Assembly (NCBI RefSeq): GCF_003289645.1
Contig: NZ_QLYX01000020.1
Location: forward strand, 79,783 to 143,782
Reading direction: 5' to 3'
Source: Actinomadura craniellae
GTDB lineage: Bacteria > Actinomycetota > Actinomycetes > Streptosporangiales > Streptosporangiaceae
DNA length: 64,000 nucleotides
A program made the translations under genes and the position numbers. Shown piece after piece: positions 50,908 to 59,652 of this stretch. Numbering within the stretch: position 1 is the stretch's first letter; each line of letters starts with the position of its first letter. Under the pieces are notes generated by a model. That model was not told the DNA's origin and ran no database searches. It saw only the letters and a program-made list of their open reading frames with translations.

Positions 50908-51594
50908 TCAGCGCACGGTGACGTAGTCGGTGGGGCTTTCGGCCCTCATGTGGGTGGCGGAACCCTTGTAGACGGCCCGCCAGGTGCCCGAACGGGTGGC
51001 GGTGATGGCCTTGCGGACGTAGCCGGCGGAGTCCGTTTTCGCGACCGTCACGTACGACCAGGTCTTCCCGCCGTACGGGCGGAAGTAGATGTAGACCCAC
51101 TGCCCCGCGTAACCGGCCCAGCGGCTCTTGAGCTGGATCACCCCGGTGTACAGGTAGACGCGCTGGCCCTTGCGGGCGGGTTCCGGGGAGACGTTGAGGA
51201 AGGTCATGTCGGTGCCGGTGCGCTTGTCCACCCGCACCGGGGCGGTGGCGACGCCGGTGCCCTTGACCAGGACCCGCCAGTAGCCGTCGCGCGAGGTGCT
51301 GAAGCCGAACGCGAAACGGCCCTGCTTGTCGAGCCAGTGCTCCACCTGCGAGGTCCACGTCTTCTTGTCGGTGGAGAACTGGAGCTCGACCCACACGAAG
51401 GTCTCGCTCTGGTTCGTGGACTCCGCCGCGCGGGTCCCGAGAACCTGCCCCGACACCTGGAAGCTCGAGGCGGTCACCTGCGGCGACACGGTGAACGCGG
51501 TGAACCTGACCTCCTCGGCCACAGCGGGCGACGCGGACACCAGCGTGCCGGCGAGAGCGGCGGCCGCGACAAAGGCCAGAGGACGACGACGCAT
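50908..51594 (-). CDS. Secreted beta-sandwich protein of unknown function
   Basis: The 228-residue product has a signal peptide (MRRRPLAFVAAAALAGTLVS, cleavage after AVAEE region, about residue 27) and two Ig-like beta repeats. Repeated W/Y-rich strands are visible (WVELQFSTDKKTWTSQVEHW; WVYIYFRPYGGKTWSYVTV), each followed by a GxxR-type strand (DGYWRVLVKG; SGTWRAVYKG). It looks like a pair of duplicated domains. ATG 51594 has GGAG at 6 nt. Role unknown. Confidence 0.75.
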   Translation of the reverse strand: MRRRPLAFVAAAALAGTLVSASPAVAEEVRFTAFTVSPQVTASSFQVSGQVLGTRAAESTNQSETFVWVELQFSTDKKTWTSQVEHWLDKQGRFAFGFSTSRDGYWRVLVKGTGVATAPVRVDKRTGTDMTFLNVSPEPARKGQRVYLYTGVIQLKSRWAGYAGQWVYIYFRPYGGKTWSYVTVAKTDSAGYVRKAITATRSGTWRAVYKGSATHMRAESPTDYVTVR

Positions 51595-51715
51595 GCACGA
51601 CTCCAGTTCGTTCACACCAGACGAACCGCCAAGCCTGCCAGTTCAAGATCACTACACGGTCACGCGAACCGCCGGCCGCGTGACCGACGGTTCGACCAGC
51701 ACCCGGCAGCGGCCT

Positions 51716-52600
51716 TCAGCGCCGTCCCAGCATCTCGGTGACCCGCATGAACCCGTCGGTGCCGTGGCCCAGCCCGATGACCCGGCGGGCCATGCCTTCG
51801 GCCGCGCGCATCACGCCGGCGTCGATACCGTGCGCCTCGGAGGTGTGGACGACATGGGCCATCGACGATGTCGCGGAGGTGATCGGGTTGTCTTCACCGG
51901 AGAAGCTGCCCGTGTCCACCTCCTCCGCGACCTCCTCGAAGATGGGAGGAAGGATCGCGCCGATGCCCTTGGCGAAGGGTGCCAGCTCCCGGGCCGTGAC
52001 ACCCTCCGCCTTCGCCACCGCCAGCGCGTGCGCGTAGCCCGCCATCGCGGTCCAGAAGATGTCGAGCAGTGCGATGTCGTACGCCGCCGCCCGGCCGATC
52101 TCCTCGCCGAGGTGGGTGTGGGTGCCGCCCAGCGCGTTCAGCACCGGCCGATGCTCCCGGTAAAGCTCTTCGGGACCGCTGTAGATGACCACCGCGTCCG
52201 CGGTTCCGATGGTGGTGGCCGGCGTCATGATCGCACCGTCCAGGTACCAAATCCCGTGCCCGGTGGCCCACCGCTCGGTGTCCCGGGCCCGGCCCGGAGT
52301 GTCGGCGGTCAGGCTGACAGCGGTACGCCCGTTGAGGGCAGCGGTGACCGCGTCGCGTCTCAGGATGGCGTCCGACGCGTCGTAGTTCACCACGCAGACC
52401 ACGGTCAGCCCGCTCGCGGCGACCGCTTCTTCGGCCGACCGGACGCTGACCGCGCCCCGCTCGACCAGCTCCCGATCCCTGCCCGGCGTCCGGTTCCATA
52501 CGGTCGTCCGCAGGCCGGCGTTCAGGAACGCGCCGGCCAGGGCCCGGCCCATCGGCCCCAAACCGAGCACCGTGACAGAATCGTCGGTGTACGAGGTCAT
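51716..52600 (-). CDS. Imine reductase/6-phosphogluconate dehydrogenase-like oxidoreductase
   Basis: The 294-residue protein has the NADPH Rossmann motif VTVLGLGPMGRALAGAFLNAG followed by TTVWNRTPGR, which reads NADPH. The C-terminal helical domain (IGRAAAYDIALLDIFWTAMAGYAHALAVAKAEG near residue 167) fits the imine-reductase branch. It probably reduces a cyclic imine or beta-hydroxyacid-type substrate. It is divergent from the HxlR regulator with only 33 bp between starts. Confidence 0.85.
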   Translation of the reverse strand: MTSYTDDSVTVLGLGPMGRALAGAFLNAGLRTTVWNRTPGRDRELVERGAVSVRSAEEAVAASGLTVVCVVNYDASDAILRRDAVTAALNGRTAVSLTADTPGRARDTERWATGHGIWYLDGAIMTPATTIGTADAVVIYSGPEELYREHRPVLNALGGTHTHLGEEIGRAAAYDIALLDIFWTAMAGYAHALAVAKAEGVTARELAPFAKGIGAILPPIFEEVAEEVDTGSFSGEDNPITSATSSMAHVVHTSEAHGIDAGVMRAAEGMARRVIGLGHGTDGFMRVTEMLGRR

Positions 52601-52633
52601 GATTCAACTCCAAATGGTGGAAACGGGACGAAG

Positions 52634-52984
52634 ATGACGCGCAGTCGTGCCCAGGACCTGAACGTCTGCGGAGTGACCGCCGCGATCGCCGTGATCGACG
52701 GCAAATGGAAGACGGCCCTGCTCTGGCTGCTGGAATCCGGCCCGCGCCGCCCCGGAGAGCTACGCAGGCAACTGCCCGGCCTCACGGAGAAGGTGCTGAC
52801 TCAGGCGCTCCGGGAGATGGAGGCCGACGGGCTGGTGCACCGGGAGGTCTACGAGGTGCTGCCGTTGAAGACCGAGTACTCCCTCACCACGTTCGGCCGC
52901 GAACTCTCCGAGGCACTGGCCCCCCTTTCCGACTGGGGCCACCGCCGCCTGGACAAACTCGCCGAAGCCCGCCCGGCCTCCTGA
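52634..52984 (+). CDS. HxlR-family transcriptional regulator
   Basis: The 116-residue winged-HTH protein matches HxlR regulators throughout: CGVTAAIAVIDGKWKTALLWLLESGPRRPGELRRQLPGLTEKVLTQALREMEADGLVHREVYEVLPLKTEYSLT is the family core in order, given here by its motifs GKWKTALLW (near residue 24) and TEKVLTQALREME (near 52). HxlR proteins sense electrophiles or quinones through cysteines, and Cys12 is positioned for that. It almost certainly controls the divergent imine reductase gene 33 bp away. Confidence 0.88.
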   Translation: MTRSRAQDLNVCGVTAAIAVIDGKWKTALLWLLESGPRRPGELRRQLPGLTEKVLTQALREMEADGLVHREVYEVLPLKTEYSLTTFGRELSEALAPLSDWGHRRLDKLAEARPAS

Positions 52985-53160
52985 TACACCAGCCGACCTC
53001 CCCATCCACCCATGACCAGACTCGCCCCGGCCCCACCGGAGAACAAGTACCCACAAAAAGGTGGCTACCGCAGGCGGTGAAGCCGCCGCAGGGATGCGGC
53101 ACGCGCAGACCCCTGGCCCGCCAGCAACGCCGAACCGAGGGATCGGGGCACACTGGGTGG

Positions 53161-53769
53161 ATGCGGTACAGGAAGAACCCCACCGTGCCCGCGATGGCTC
53201 TCCCATTGCCGTCCGGCGACACCTGGACCCGGGCAGACTATGCGGCGCTGCCCGAAGACCTCCCTGTACGTGTGAGCCTCATCCACGGGGAGCTCATCGT
53301 GCGCCCCCGGCCCCACCCCATCCATCAGCGCATCGCGCGGCGCCTGGCCACCCGTATCGAAGAGGCCGCCCTCGACACCTGGCAGGTCGATACGGACGTG
53401 GACGTTCTCGTGGACGACGACGAGGTGGAGCCAGTCGAGATCGCTCCCGATATCGTCGTGTACTCGACTGAGCATGACGTGTACGAACGCCCCATCCCTG
53501 CCGCTCTGGTCACCCTCGTCGTCGAGGTGGTGTCACCGTCCACCAAGCGTAAGGACCGGCGGGTACGACCAGTTCTGTACGCGGAGGCCGGAATCCGGCA
53601 CTACTGGCAAGTGGAGACCGACCAGACCGCACCGGCGTTCGCGATCTACACCTATGAGCTCGACGATGCCACCGACAGCTACGTCCCAACCGGCGTGCAC
53701 CACGACCGGATCACCACGCCCCTGTCCCTCGCCCTCGACATCGACCTCAAGGCCGTCCGCAACCGCTGA
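53161..53769 (+). CDS. Uma2 family (DUF820) endonuclease-like protein
   Basis: The 202-residue protein has the Uma2 core: RVSLIHGELIVRPRPHPIHQRIARRLATRIEEA near residue 38, VEIAPDIVVYSTEHD near 92 and VVEVVSPSTKRKDRRVRPVLYAEAGIRHYW near 118. The start is uncertain (ATG 53161 or 53194). It is only moderately similar to the Uma2 at 49088, so it is not a recent copy. Function unknown. Confidence 0.82.
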   Translation: MRYRKNPTVPAMALPLPSGDTWTRADYAALPEDLPVRVSLIHGELIVRPRPHPIHQRIARRLATRIEEAALDTWQVDTDVDVLVDDDEVEPVEIAPDIVVYSTEHDVYERPIPAALVTLVVEVVSPSTKRKDRRVRPVLYAEAGIRHYWQVETDQTAPAFAIYTYELDDATDSYVPTGVHHDRITTPLSLALDIDLKAVRNR

Positions 53770-53833
53770 CGTCACGTGGCGAGCAGCAGGCCGCCGAACT
53801 CTCACCGGAGATACGCCAGCAGGGCAGCATCCG

Positions 53834-54157
53834 ATGGCGCGGACGGGGCATGCCAGTGCTGGTGACTTCATCGCACGCAGGTCTCCACTCCCGTGGCTCC
53901 CGGGAGCCAGTGGCTCTGGGTTGGTCATGTTCGCCGCCGCTCTCTGCTACCGGGACGGAACCGGCACCGCCCCCGACCCCGTCCAGGCCGTCCGCTGGTT
54001 CCTCAACATGCTTGACGTCGGTAATGGCGACGGCGTCCACGAGGCGATCCAACTCGCACGCTCCATGACCGAGGAACAGATCAACCAAGCCGCCAAGCTC
54101 GCGGGCCGCGAGCCCGACGCCCACACGCTCATCTCCACAGCCCACCGCCTCCCTTGA
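53834..54157 (+). pseudogene. Sel1-like repeat protein fragment
   Basis: The 107-residue frame carries, from about residue 32, a Sel1-type repeat (MFAAALCYRDGTGTAPDPVQAVRWFLNMLDVG) and a helical end. The N-terminal part expected in the family is missing and is replaced by unrelated sequence. Sel1 proteins are helical scaffolds. It is likely a remnant of a larger gene. Confidence 0.55.
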
Positions 54158-54541
54158 CCTCAAACTGGGGTTCTCCCAGCATTCGGTCGTCGGGTTCTCG
54201 CCCTTCTCCACGGCTCGATAGAGGCGTGTGATGTGCGCGATCGAGTCGTCGCGGTTGCTCACGGTAAGCACCTCGTCCTGCGTCGAAAGTGCACCCATAA
54301 TCGCCCCCTGGCTCGCGATGCAGACGACATCGCCCTCGGCAGTTGGACCACATCTTCATCAGTTCGTTCCGGCCCGAGATCACGGACTCGTGCGGCCTGG
54401 CTGACCTTCCGCTGTCGATCTCTCGCGTTCGGGGGTGTTCGCTCTTGTTGCCGTCACGGTTGCCGCCAGTCATCCCCATACACACATGTTCGCGGTACTC
54501 GTGCTGGCTGCTCCGCGATTGCCTCGCCCAGCAGAACCGCC
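54158..54541. other. Intergenic region, no supported gene
   Basis: This stretch is less GC-rich than its neighbours and has no convincing reading frame. At 54157-54172 there is a TTGACCTCAAACTGGGG segment that resembles the promoter at 54542 (TTGACCTCAAG...) but lacks its dyad, as if it were a decayed duplicate. Confidence 0.4.
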
Positions 54542-54572
54542 TTGACCTCAAGTCAAATTGAGGTTTTAGGAT
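54542..54572 (+). promoter_or_regulatory. MerR/SoxR-type promoter with 19-bp spacer
   Basis: TTGACC (54542-54547) and TAGGAT (54567-54572) are separated by exactly 19 bp, the long spacer characteristic of MerR-family promoters. Between them lies the dyad CCTCAAGTCAAATTGAGG (54546-54563), which matches the E. coli SoxR box (CCTCAAGTTAACTTGAGG) at 16 of 18 positions. Confidence 0.7.
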
Positions 54573-54579
54573 GAACTTC

Positions 54580-55038
54580 ATGAGCGTAACGAACCTTGAC
54601 GCACAGACACGCGAAGCCGAGATCGAAGCGATCAAGCAGGTGGTTGCCACGGTCGAACATGCCCAGAACAACGAGCTTCCCGAAGAGTTCCTCAGTTTGT
54701 TCCGGGCCGATGCGATCTGGACGACGGGCGGCGGCAAGCGCCTCTATGGCCTCGACGAGATCACGACCTTCACCCACCAGGTACTCCCCGGTGGGATGGA
54801 GGGCCTGTCAATCACGTTCGAGTTGGAGCACGTCCTGTTCATCCGCCCCGATGTCGCCGCCATCAAGCTGCGCCAGGTGTATCAAACCCCCGACGGGCCG
54901 GATGTGGGCTCTCCGCTGTGGGTCATGGCGAAGGAAGACGGGCAATGGCGCCTGACCGCTAGCCAGAACATCGGCGCGGCCGACGACGAGTTGATGGCAG
55001 GAGCAGAAAGCAGACCCATCTTCGATCCCGAAACCTGA
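54580..55038 (+). CDS. SnoaL-like (SgcJ/EcaC-type) NTF2-fold protein
   Basis: The 152-residue protein has the SgcJ/EcaC NTF2-like signature: IEAIKQVVATVEHAQNNELPEEFLSLFRADAIWTT from residue 15, given by its motifs AIWTTGGGKRLYG near residue 46 and VMAKEDGQWRLTASQN near 115. Members of this family often accompany antibiotic or resistance genes and are regulated by small-molecule sensors. ATG 54571 would overlap the -10 element, so ATG 54580, about 8 bp after it, is the start and the message is probably leaderless. Confidence 0.8.
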   Translation: MSVTNLDAQTREAEIEAIKQVVATVEHAQNNELPEEFLSLFRADAIWTTGGGKRLYGLDEITTFTHQVLPGGMEGLSITFELEHVLFIRPDVAAIKLRQVYQTPDGPDVGSPLWVMAKEDGQWRLTASQNIGAADDELMAGAESRPIFDPET

Positions 55039-55186
55039 CCAGAGCCTCGCTGCGACTACCGCCACTCGCTAAGCGGCATGGACCGAGATGGATTCCATTC
55101 GCGAATAGGTCAAATGAGTCTGGCGGTGAAGCCTGCTTCGACCAAACGGTGGAAAGCTGCTTCCACGTGGGTTGGCATGTCTTGCG

Positions 55187-56182
55187 CAGGGACACGGCAA
55201 AGTCGTGAATTCGGGCTGTGGCCTGCGGTGATGTGGCTGGGGGTGGGGTCGTTCATGTGGTCTGGAGGAGGGTGAGGGTGCGTTGGGGGTCGCGGGCGTG
55301 GTGGCGGTTGGCTTCGGCGATGTTGGTCTTGCCGTCCAGGCGCAGGAGGCTGATCGCGGTGTTGCGCAAGGACGCCATGACACGGGGTGCGTTGCCGGTT
55401 CTGACCAGGGAACTGTCTTCCCGGTAGGTGACGTCGCGGACCCAGTGGAGCTTGTTCTCGATCTCCCAGTGGCCGCGGACCCAGGCGGCGAGGGCGGCGG
55501 GAGGGGCGGTACGGACGTCGGCGCTGGTGATCAGGTAGACGACCTCGACGGTCTTCTTGCCTTTCTTGGTGACGGTGCGGCGGAGCTGCGCGATCTGGGA
55601 GGCTCCGGTGAAGGCGATCCAGGCCGGGACCGCGGCGACCTTGATGGTGCGGCGGACCCTGCGGCCGTGGTCTTTGGAGACCGTTGAGACCGAGGGGATC
55701 TGCGCCCAGGGCAGGGCCTTCAACCTGTGGTGCAGGGTGGGCATGTTCCCCTTGATGGTCATCACGTAGTGCGCTCCCCTCCCGATGATCAGCGCGGCCG
55801 TGTCGGTCTGGGCGTGCAGCGCATCCAGCGTGATGACAGCCCCTGCCCGATCGCCGCGAACGACCGCGACCCCGCCACCACCGCCGCGATCCCCACCGCC
55901 GGCAAGCCGGCCAGCCGATGCCGACGCCCCCGCCTCTTCCTCGGGTCCGGAACCTGAACGAGAAGATCAATCAGATACTGGCTGCGAGCAGCCGGAATAA
56001 GCGAAGATGTCATCGGCGGGCGGGCGTCCCTCACGGCAGACGATGGTGAGCGTAGGAACTTCCATCGTTCCGCCCGGACCCCGCCCACCCCTCACGGACA
56101 CGCCGGACATCCCACCCGCTATCGCGACACCCCAGGCCACAGCCCTACTCCCGGCCCACCGCATGACTTTGCCGTGTCCCTG
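55187..56182 (-). mobile_element. ISAs1-type insertion sequence, internally deleted
   Basis: A 996-bp element with 21-bp terminal inverted repeats at 55187-55207 and 56162-56182 that match at 20 of 21 positions (CAGGGACACGGCAAAG at the outer end). It contains an ISAs1-family transposase gene interrupted by an internal deletion and frameshift. No target duplication is evident in the flanks. Because both ends are intact, it could still be moved by a transposase supplied elsewhere (inference). Confidence 0.8.
55253..56013 (-). pseudogene. ISAs1-family transposase, frameshifted with internal deletion
   Basis: The N-terminal part (SLIPAARSQYLIDLLVQVPDPRKRRGRRHRL then SRSFAAIG, in one frame) matches the ISAs1 N-terminal domain. 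The frame then jumps to GAVITLDALHAQTDTAALIIGRGAHYVMTIKGNMP, the middle of the DDE domain, missing about 130 residues including the first catalytic Asp. The C-terminal part is intact (HWEIENKLHWVRDVTYREDSS and the terminal NIAEANRHHARDP). The gene cannot encode an active transposase. Confidence 0.82.
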
Positions 56183-56201
56183 AGAGCGCCCCGAGCACGT
56201 T

Positions 56202-59200
56202 TCAGGACGGCGGGGTCAGGGATTCCACCAGTGCCTTGGGATCCGCGGCGGCGCCCTGGGCCCGCTCGGCGGCCAGGTCCGCGTCGGTCAGCTCAGTGCG
56301 GATGGCGGCCGTCGCACGGTCGACATCGTTTCGTTCGAGGGGCGGCAGGGGCGCTCCGACGCCGTTGCGGAGCGTCTCGGCGGCGCCCAGCAAGCGGGCC
56401 GCCTCGCGGGCGTGGCCGGCCAAGGCCTGCGCACCGGCCAGTCCTTCGAGGGCGAGCGCGCTCTCGCGCGGGGCGCGGGAATCGCGGGCGGCGGTGAAGC
56501 TCCTGAGCTGAAGCAGGTGCGCTGTGCGCGCGTCGCCGCGGAGCTCTGCGACGTAGCCCAACTCGGCCACGACCAGGGCGGCGCCGTCGACCTCCGCCGA
56601 GCGCAGCCAGTCGAGGACGCCGCGCAGGTGCTTCTCCGCTTCGTCGAGGCGTCCTTCGCGGCGGGCTCCCAGGCCCAGGCCCAGCTCGGCGTACTTCTCA
56701 CCGAACGTGTCGGACCGGCCCGCGGCGATCCGCATGGCGCGCTCGTGGAACTCCCGGCTTCGGGCGTGCGCGCCGGTCAGCATGGCGACCCGGCCGAGGC
56801 CCGACAGATGCCAGGAGACTTCTGACCACAGGCCGAGGTCTTCGGCGACGCGCAGGGCCTCACGGTGCAGCCGGGCCGCACGTTCGTAGTCGCCGGTCAC
56901 CTCGGCCAGCGTGGCGAGCGGGCTGGTCGCCTGGACCTGGCCCCAGGGGTCGCCCTGCTCGCGGAAAGCCCGCAGGCTCCGCTCGCCGTCGCGCTCGACC
57001 GCGGCCAGATCGGCTCGCATCAGGGCATGCCAGGTGCGGAGGCTTAGCACCGCCGCGGCTCCCCACTGGTCGCCCAAGGTGCGGAAGGCCGACATGGCGC
57101 GATCCGCCAGCTCCCGGCCGACGTGTTCCTCCACCCGGTTGAAGAGCGCGGTGGCCAGGAACCACTGGGCGCGGGCGCGTTCGCCGGGATCGCCGATCTC
57201 CTCGCAGCGGCCGACCATGTCGGTGACCAGGTCAGCCGGGGTCACGCGGGCGATCAGGGTGAAACCGGCCTCCCAGACGGTGACCTTGGCCCGGAGCGCG
57301 GCCGGGGCGGGGCCGTCGGCGGTGAGCGCGGCACCCATGGAGCGGAGGCCCTCGCGGAGGCGGCCGCGCAGGTACCAGTACCAGGAGGCCGCGCTGACCA
57401 GGCGCAAGGCCAGGTGGGCGTCCCCTCGCCGGACCACCGTCTCCAGAGCCTCGCGCAGGTTGGCGGTCTCGTCGTCGAGCCGGCGCAGCCACTCCCGCTG
57501 CGCGGGGCCGCGCAGGTGCGGGTCGCCGCGTTCGGCCAGCTCGGTGTAGAAGCGGGCATGCAGATCCCGCAAACGGTCTGTCTCGCCCGCCTCGGTCAGG
57601 CGCTCGGCGCAGTAGGCGGCGACCGACTCCAGCAGCCGGTAGCGCGGCGGCTCGTCGTCGGTCACCGTCACCAGGGACCGGTCGACCAGATGGGCCAGCA
57701 GGCCGAGCACCTCCCCGGGGGCGACGCCGTCTCCTGAGCACACCGCCTCCGCGGCCTCCAGCGCGCAGCCGTCCACGTGTACCGAGAGCCGGCGCAGTAC
57801 GGTGCGTTCGGGATCCGACAGGAGTTTCCAGCTCCAGTCGATCATGGCGCGCAGGGTGCGCTGCCTTTCTGGAACGCCTCGCGTGCCGGCGGACAGCACC
57901 TGGAAACGGTCGTCCAGGCGGCTCGCCAGCTCGCGTACTCCCAGCGCCCGGACCCGGGTGGCCGCGAGCTCCAGCGCCAGCGGGATGCCGTCGAGCCGGC
58001 GGCAGATCGAGGCGACCGCGGCCGCGTTGCCGCGGTCGAGGGTGAAGCCGGGCGCCGCGGCGCTCGCGCGTCGCACGAACAGCTGCACCGCGCCGCTGCG
58101 CAGGAGCACCGCGGGGTCGGTCGAGGAGTCGGGCAGGTCGAGCGGCGGCACCGGCCAGAGCTGCTCGCCGGGCACGCCGAGCGCCTCCTGGCTGGTGGTG
58201 AGCAGGCGCAGCTCCGGGGCCGCGCGCAGCAGCAGCCCGGCCAGCTCGGCGACGCCGTCGACGACATGTTCGCAGTTGTCGAGGATCAGCAGGATCCGGC
58301 CGCCTCCGAGCGCACCGGCCAGGCGCCCGAGCACGTCTGTGGCCCCGCCGGTCACCGCCGAACGCACCAACGCGTCGTCGCGCAGGCCCATGACCTCGGC
58401 CACGGCCTCCGCCACCGCGTCCGGAGCGGCGGAATCCGCAGGACTGCGTCCGGCCAGCTCGACGATCCAGATTCCGTCGGGAAACGAGTCGGCCAGCTGA
58501 GCCGCCACCTCCACGACGAGACGGGTCTTGCCGACCCCTCCGGGGCCGGTGAGGGTCACCAGGCGGCTGGTCCGCACCAGCGAGACCGCGCTGGAGACGG
58601 CCTGCGATCTGCCGATCAGCTCACTGACCGGCGTGGGCAGATTGGAGCGTGAGCCGGGCGCCGGCACCGCGGCGAGCTCGGGGTCCTGCTGAAGAATGGA
58701 CTGGAACAATGCCACCAGGTCGGCGCCGGGATCGAGTCCCTGGTCCTCGCGGAGCCGCCCGCACAGGTCCTGGTAGCTCTCCAGCGCCTCAGCCTGGCGC
58801 CCCGACCGGTACAGGGCCCGCATCTGGGCGGCACGGAGCCGTTCGCGCAAGGGGTGCAGGTTCACCAGGTCGGTCAGCTCGCCCGCCAGCAGGCTGTGCT
58901 CGCCGAGCTCGAGCCGCGCCTCCGCCTGGGCCTCCAGGGCGGTCAGCCGTTGCTCCTCGAGCCGCGAGATCGTAGGCCGGGCGAACTCCTCGTCGGCGAA
59001 GTCGGACAGCGCCGACCCGCGCCACAAGGCGAGCGCCTCCGACAGCAGCGAAGCCCGGGTACGCGCGTCACCGGCGGCATGCGCTCGGGCCACCAGCCGC
59101 TGGAACCGGGCGGTGTCGAGCGAGTCGGGCTCGACCCGGATCAGGTATCCGGACGAACCGAAGACCACCAGGTCGCGTCCGCCCGGCTCAGCCTCCTCCA

Positions 59201-59420
59201 GTGCCCGCCGCAGCTGCGACACCTTCGCACGCAGCGCGGCGTTGGGCTTGCCTGGAACGGCCTCGCCCCACAGGTCGTCGATCAGCCGGTCGACCGACAG
59301 CGGCCGGCGTTCGTGCACGAGCAGGTCGGCGAGCAGGGCGCGGACCTTGAGCTCGGGGACGCGGACCGGCCGCCCGTCGACGGTCCACACCTCGAGCGGC
59401 CCCAGCAACCCGAATCGCAT
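56202..59420 (-). CDS. SARP/AfsR-type regulator: BTAD-NB-ARC-TPR
   Basis: The 1072-residue regulator starts MRFGLLGPLEVW at ATG 59420. It has an OmpR-like winged HTH (residues 1-90), the bacterial transcriptional activation domain (BTAD, 97-245), an NTPase with P-loop GPGGVGKTR at 292-300, a Walker-B-like ILLILDNCEHV, and C-terminal TPR-like repeats. Such proteins activate secondary-metabolite or sugar-utilisation genes. It is divergent from an alpha-L-fucosidase with 232 bp between, and sits directly beside the ISAs1 remnant. No cluster-specific target is proven; upstream in-frame extension to 59726 lacks any domain. Confidence 0.9.
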   Translation of the reverse strand: MRFGLLGPLEVWTVDGRPVRVPELKVRALLADLLVHERRPLSVDRLIDDLWGEAVPGKPNAALRAKVSQLRRALEEAEPGGRDLVVFGSSGYLIRVEPDSLDTARFQRLVARAHAAGDARTRASLLSEALALWRGSALSDFADEEFARPTISRLEEQRLTALEAQAEARLELGEHSLLAGELTDLVNLHPLRERLRAAQMRALYRSGRQAEALESYQDLCGRLREDQGLDPGADLVALFQSILQQDPELAAVPAPGSRSNLPTPVSELIGRSQAVSSAVSLVRTSRLVTLTGPGGVGKTRLVVEVAAQLADSFPDGIWIVELAGRSPADSAAPDAVAEAVAEVMGLRDDALVRSAVTGGATDVLGRLAGALGGGRILLILDNCEHVVDGVAELAGLLLRAAPELRLLTTSQEALGVPGEQLWPVPPLDLPDSSTDPAVLLRSGAVQLFVRRASAAAPGFTLDRGNAAAVASICRRLDGIPLALELAATRVRALGVRELASRLDDRFQVLSAGTRGVPERQRTLRAMIDWSWKLLSDPERTVLRRLSVHVDGCALEAAEAVCSGDGVAPGEVLGLLAHLVDRSLVTVTDDEPPRYRLLESVAAYCAERLTEAGETDRLRDLHARFYTELAERGDPHLRGPAQREWLRRLDDETANLREALETVVRRGDAHLALRLVSAASWYWYLRGRLREGLRSMGAALTADGPAPAALRAKVTVWEAGFTLIARVTPADLVTDMVGRCEEIGDPGERARAQWFLATALFNRVEEHVGRELADRAMSAFRTLGDQWGAAAVLSLRTWHALMRADLAAVERDGERSLRAFREQGDPWGQVQATSPLATLAEVTGDYERAARLHREALRVAEDLGLWSEVSWHLSGLGRVAMLTGAHARSREFHERAMRIAAGRSDTFGEKYAELGLGLGARREGRLDEAEKHLRGVLDWLRSAEVDGAALVVAELGYVAELRGDARTAHLLQLRSFTAARDSRAPRESALALEGLAGAQALAGHAREAARLLGAAETLRNGVGAPLPPLERNDVDRATAAIRTELTDADLAAERAQGAAADPKALVESLTPPS

Positions 59421-59652
59421 ATCCGTCACCGTAGCCCAGCGGCCCGGGTCGGCAAGGCCGAGCCGGGCAGGAGCGCGAACCGGGACAAGCCGGTGACCTG
59501 ACACATCGTTCGGCCCCGAATGGTTCCGAGTCGCTGATTCACGAACGCTGGCTTCGCGAACGAAACAGGACGACACCGTGTCCAGGGCGATGAGCAGGGA
59601 GACATCGCACTGGAAGTGACGAGGTCGCCGAGCGAGGAAGGCATGACGGAAC

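Noticed and set aside
54157..54172. A second MerR-type promoter
   Set aside because: It shares TTGACCTCAA with the 54542 promoter but lacks the dyad and a -10 element at 19 bp.
55170..56195. Target-site duplication around the IS
   Set aside because: The 8-10 bp on either side of the terminal repeats do not match.
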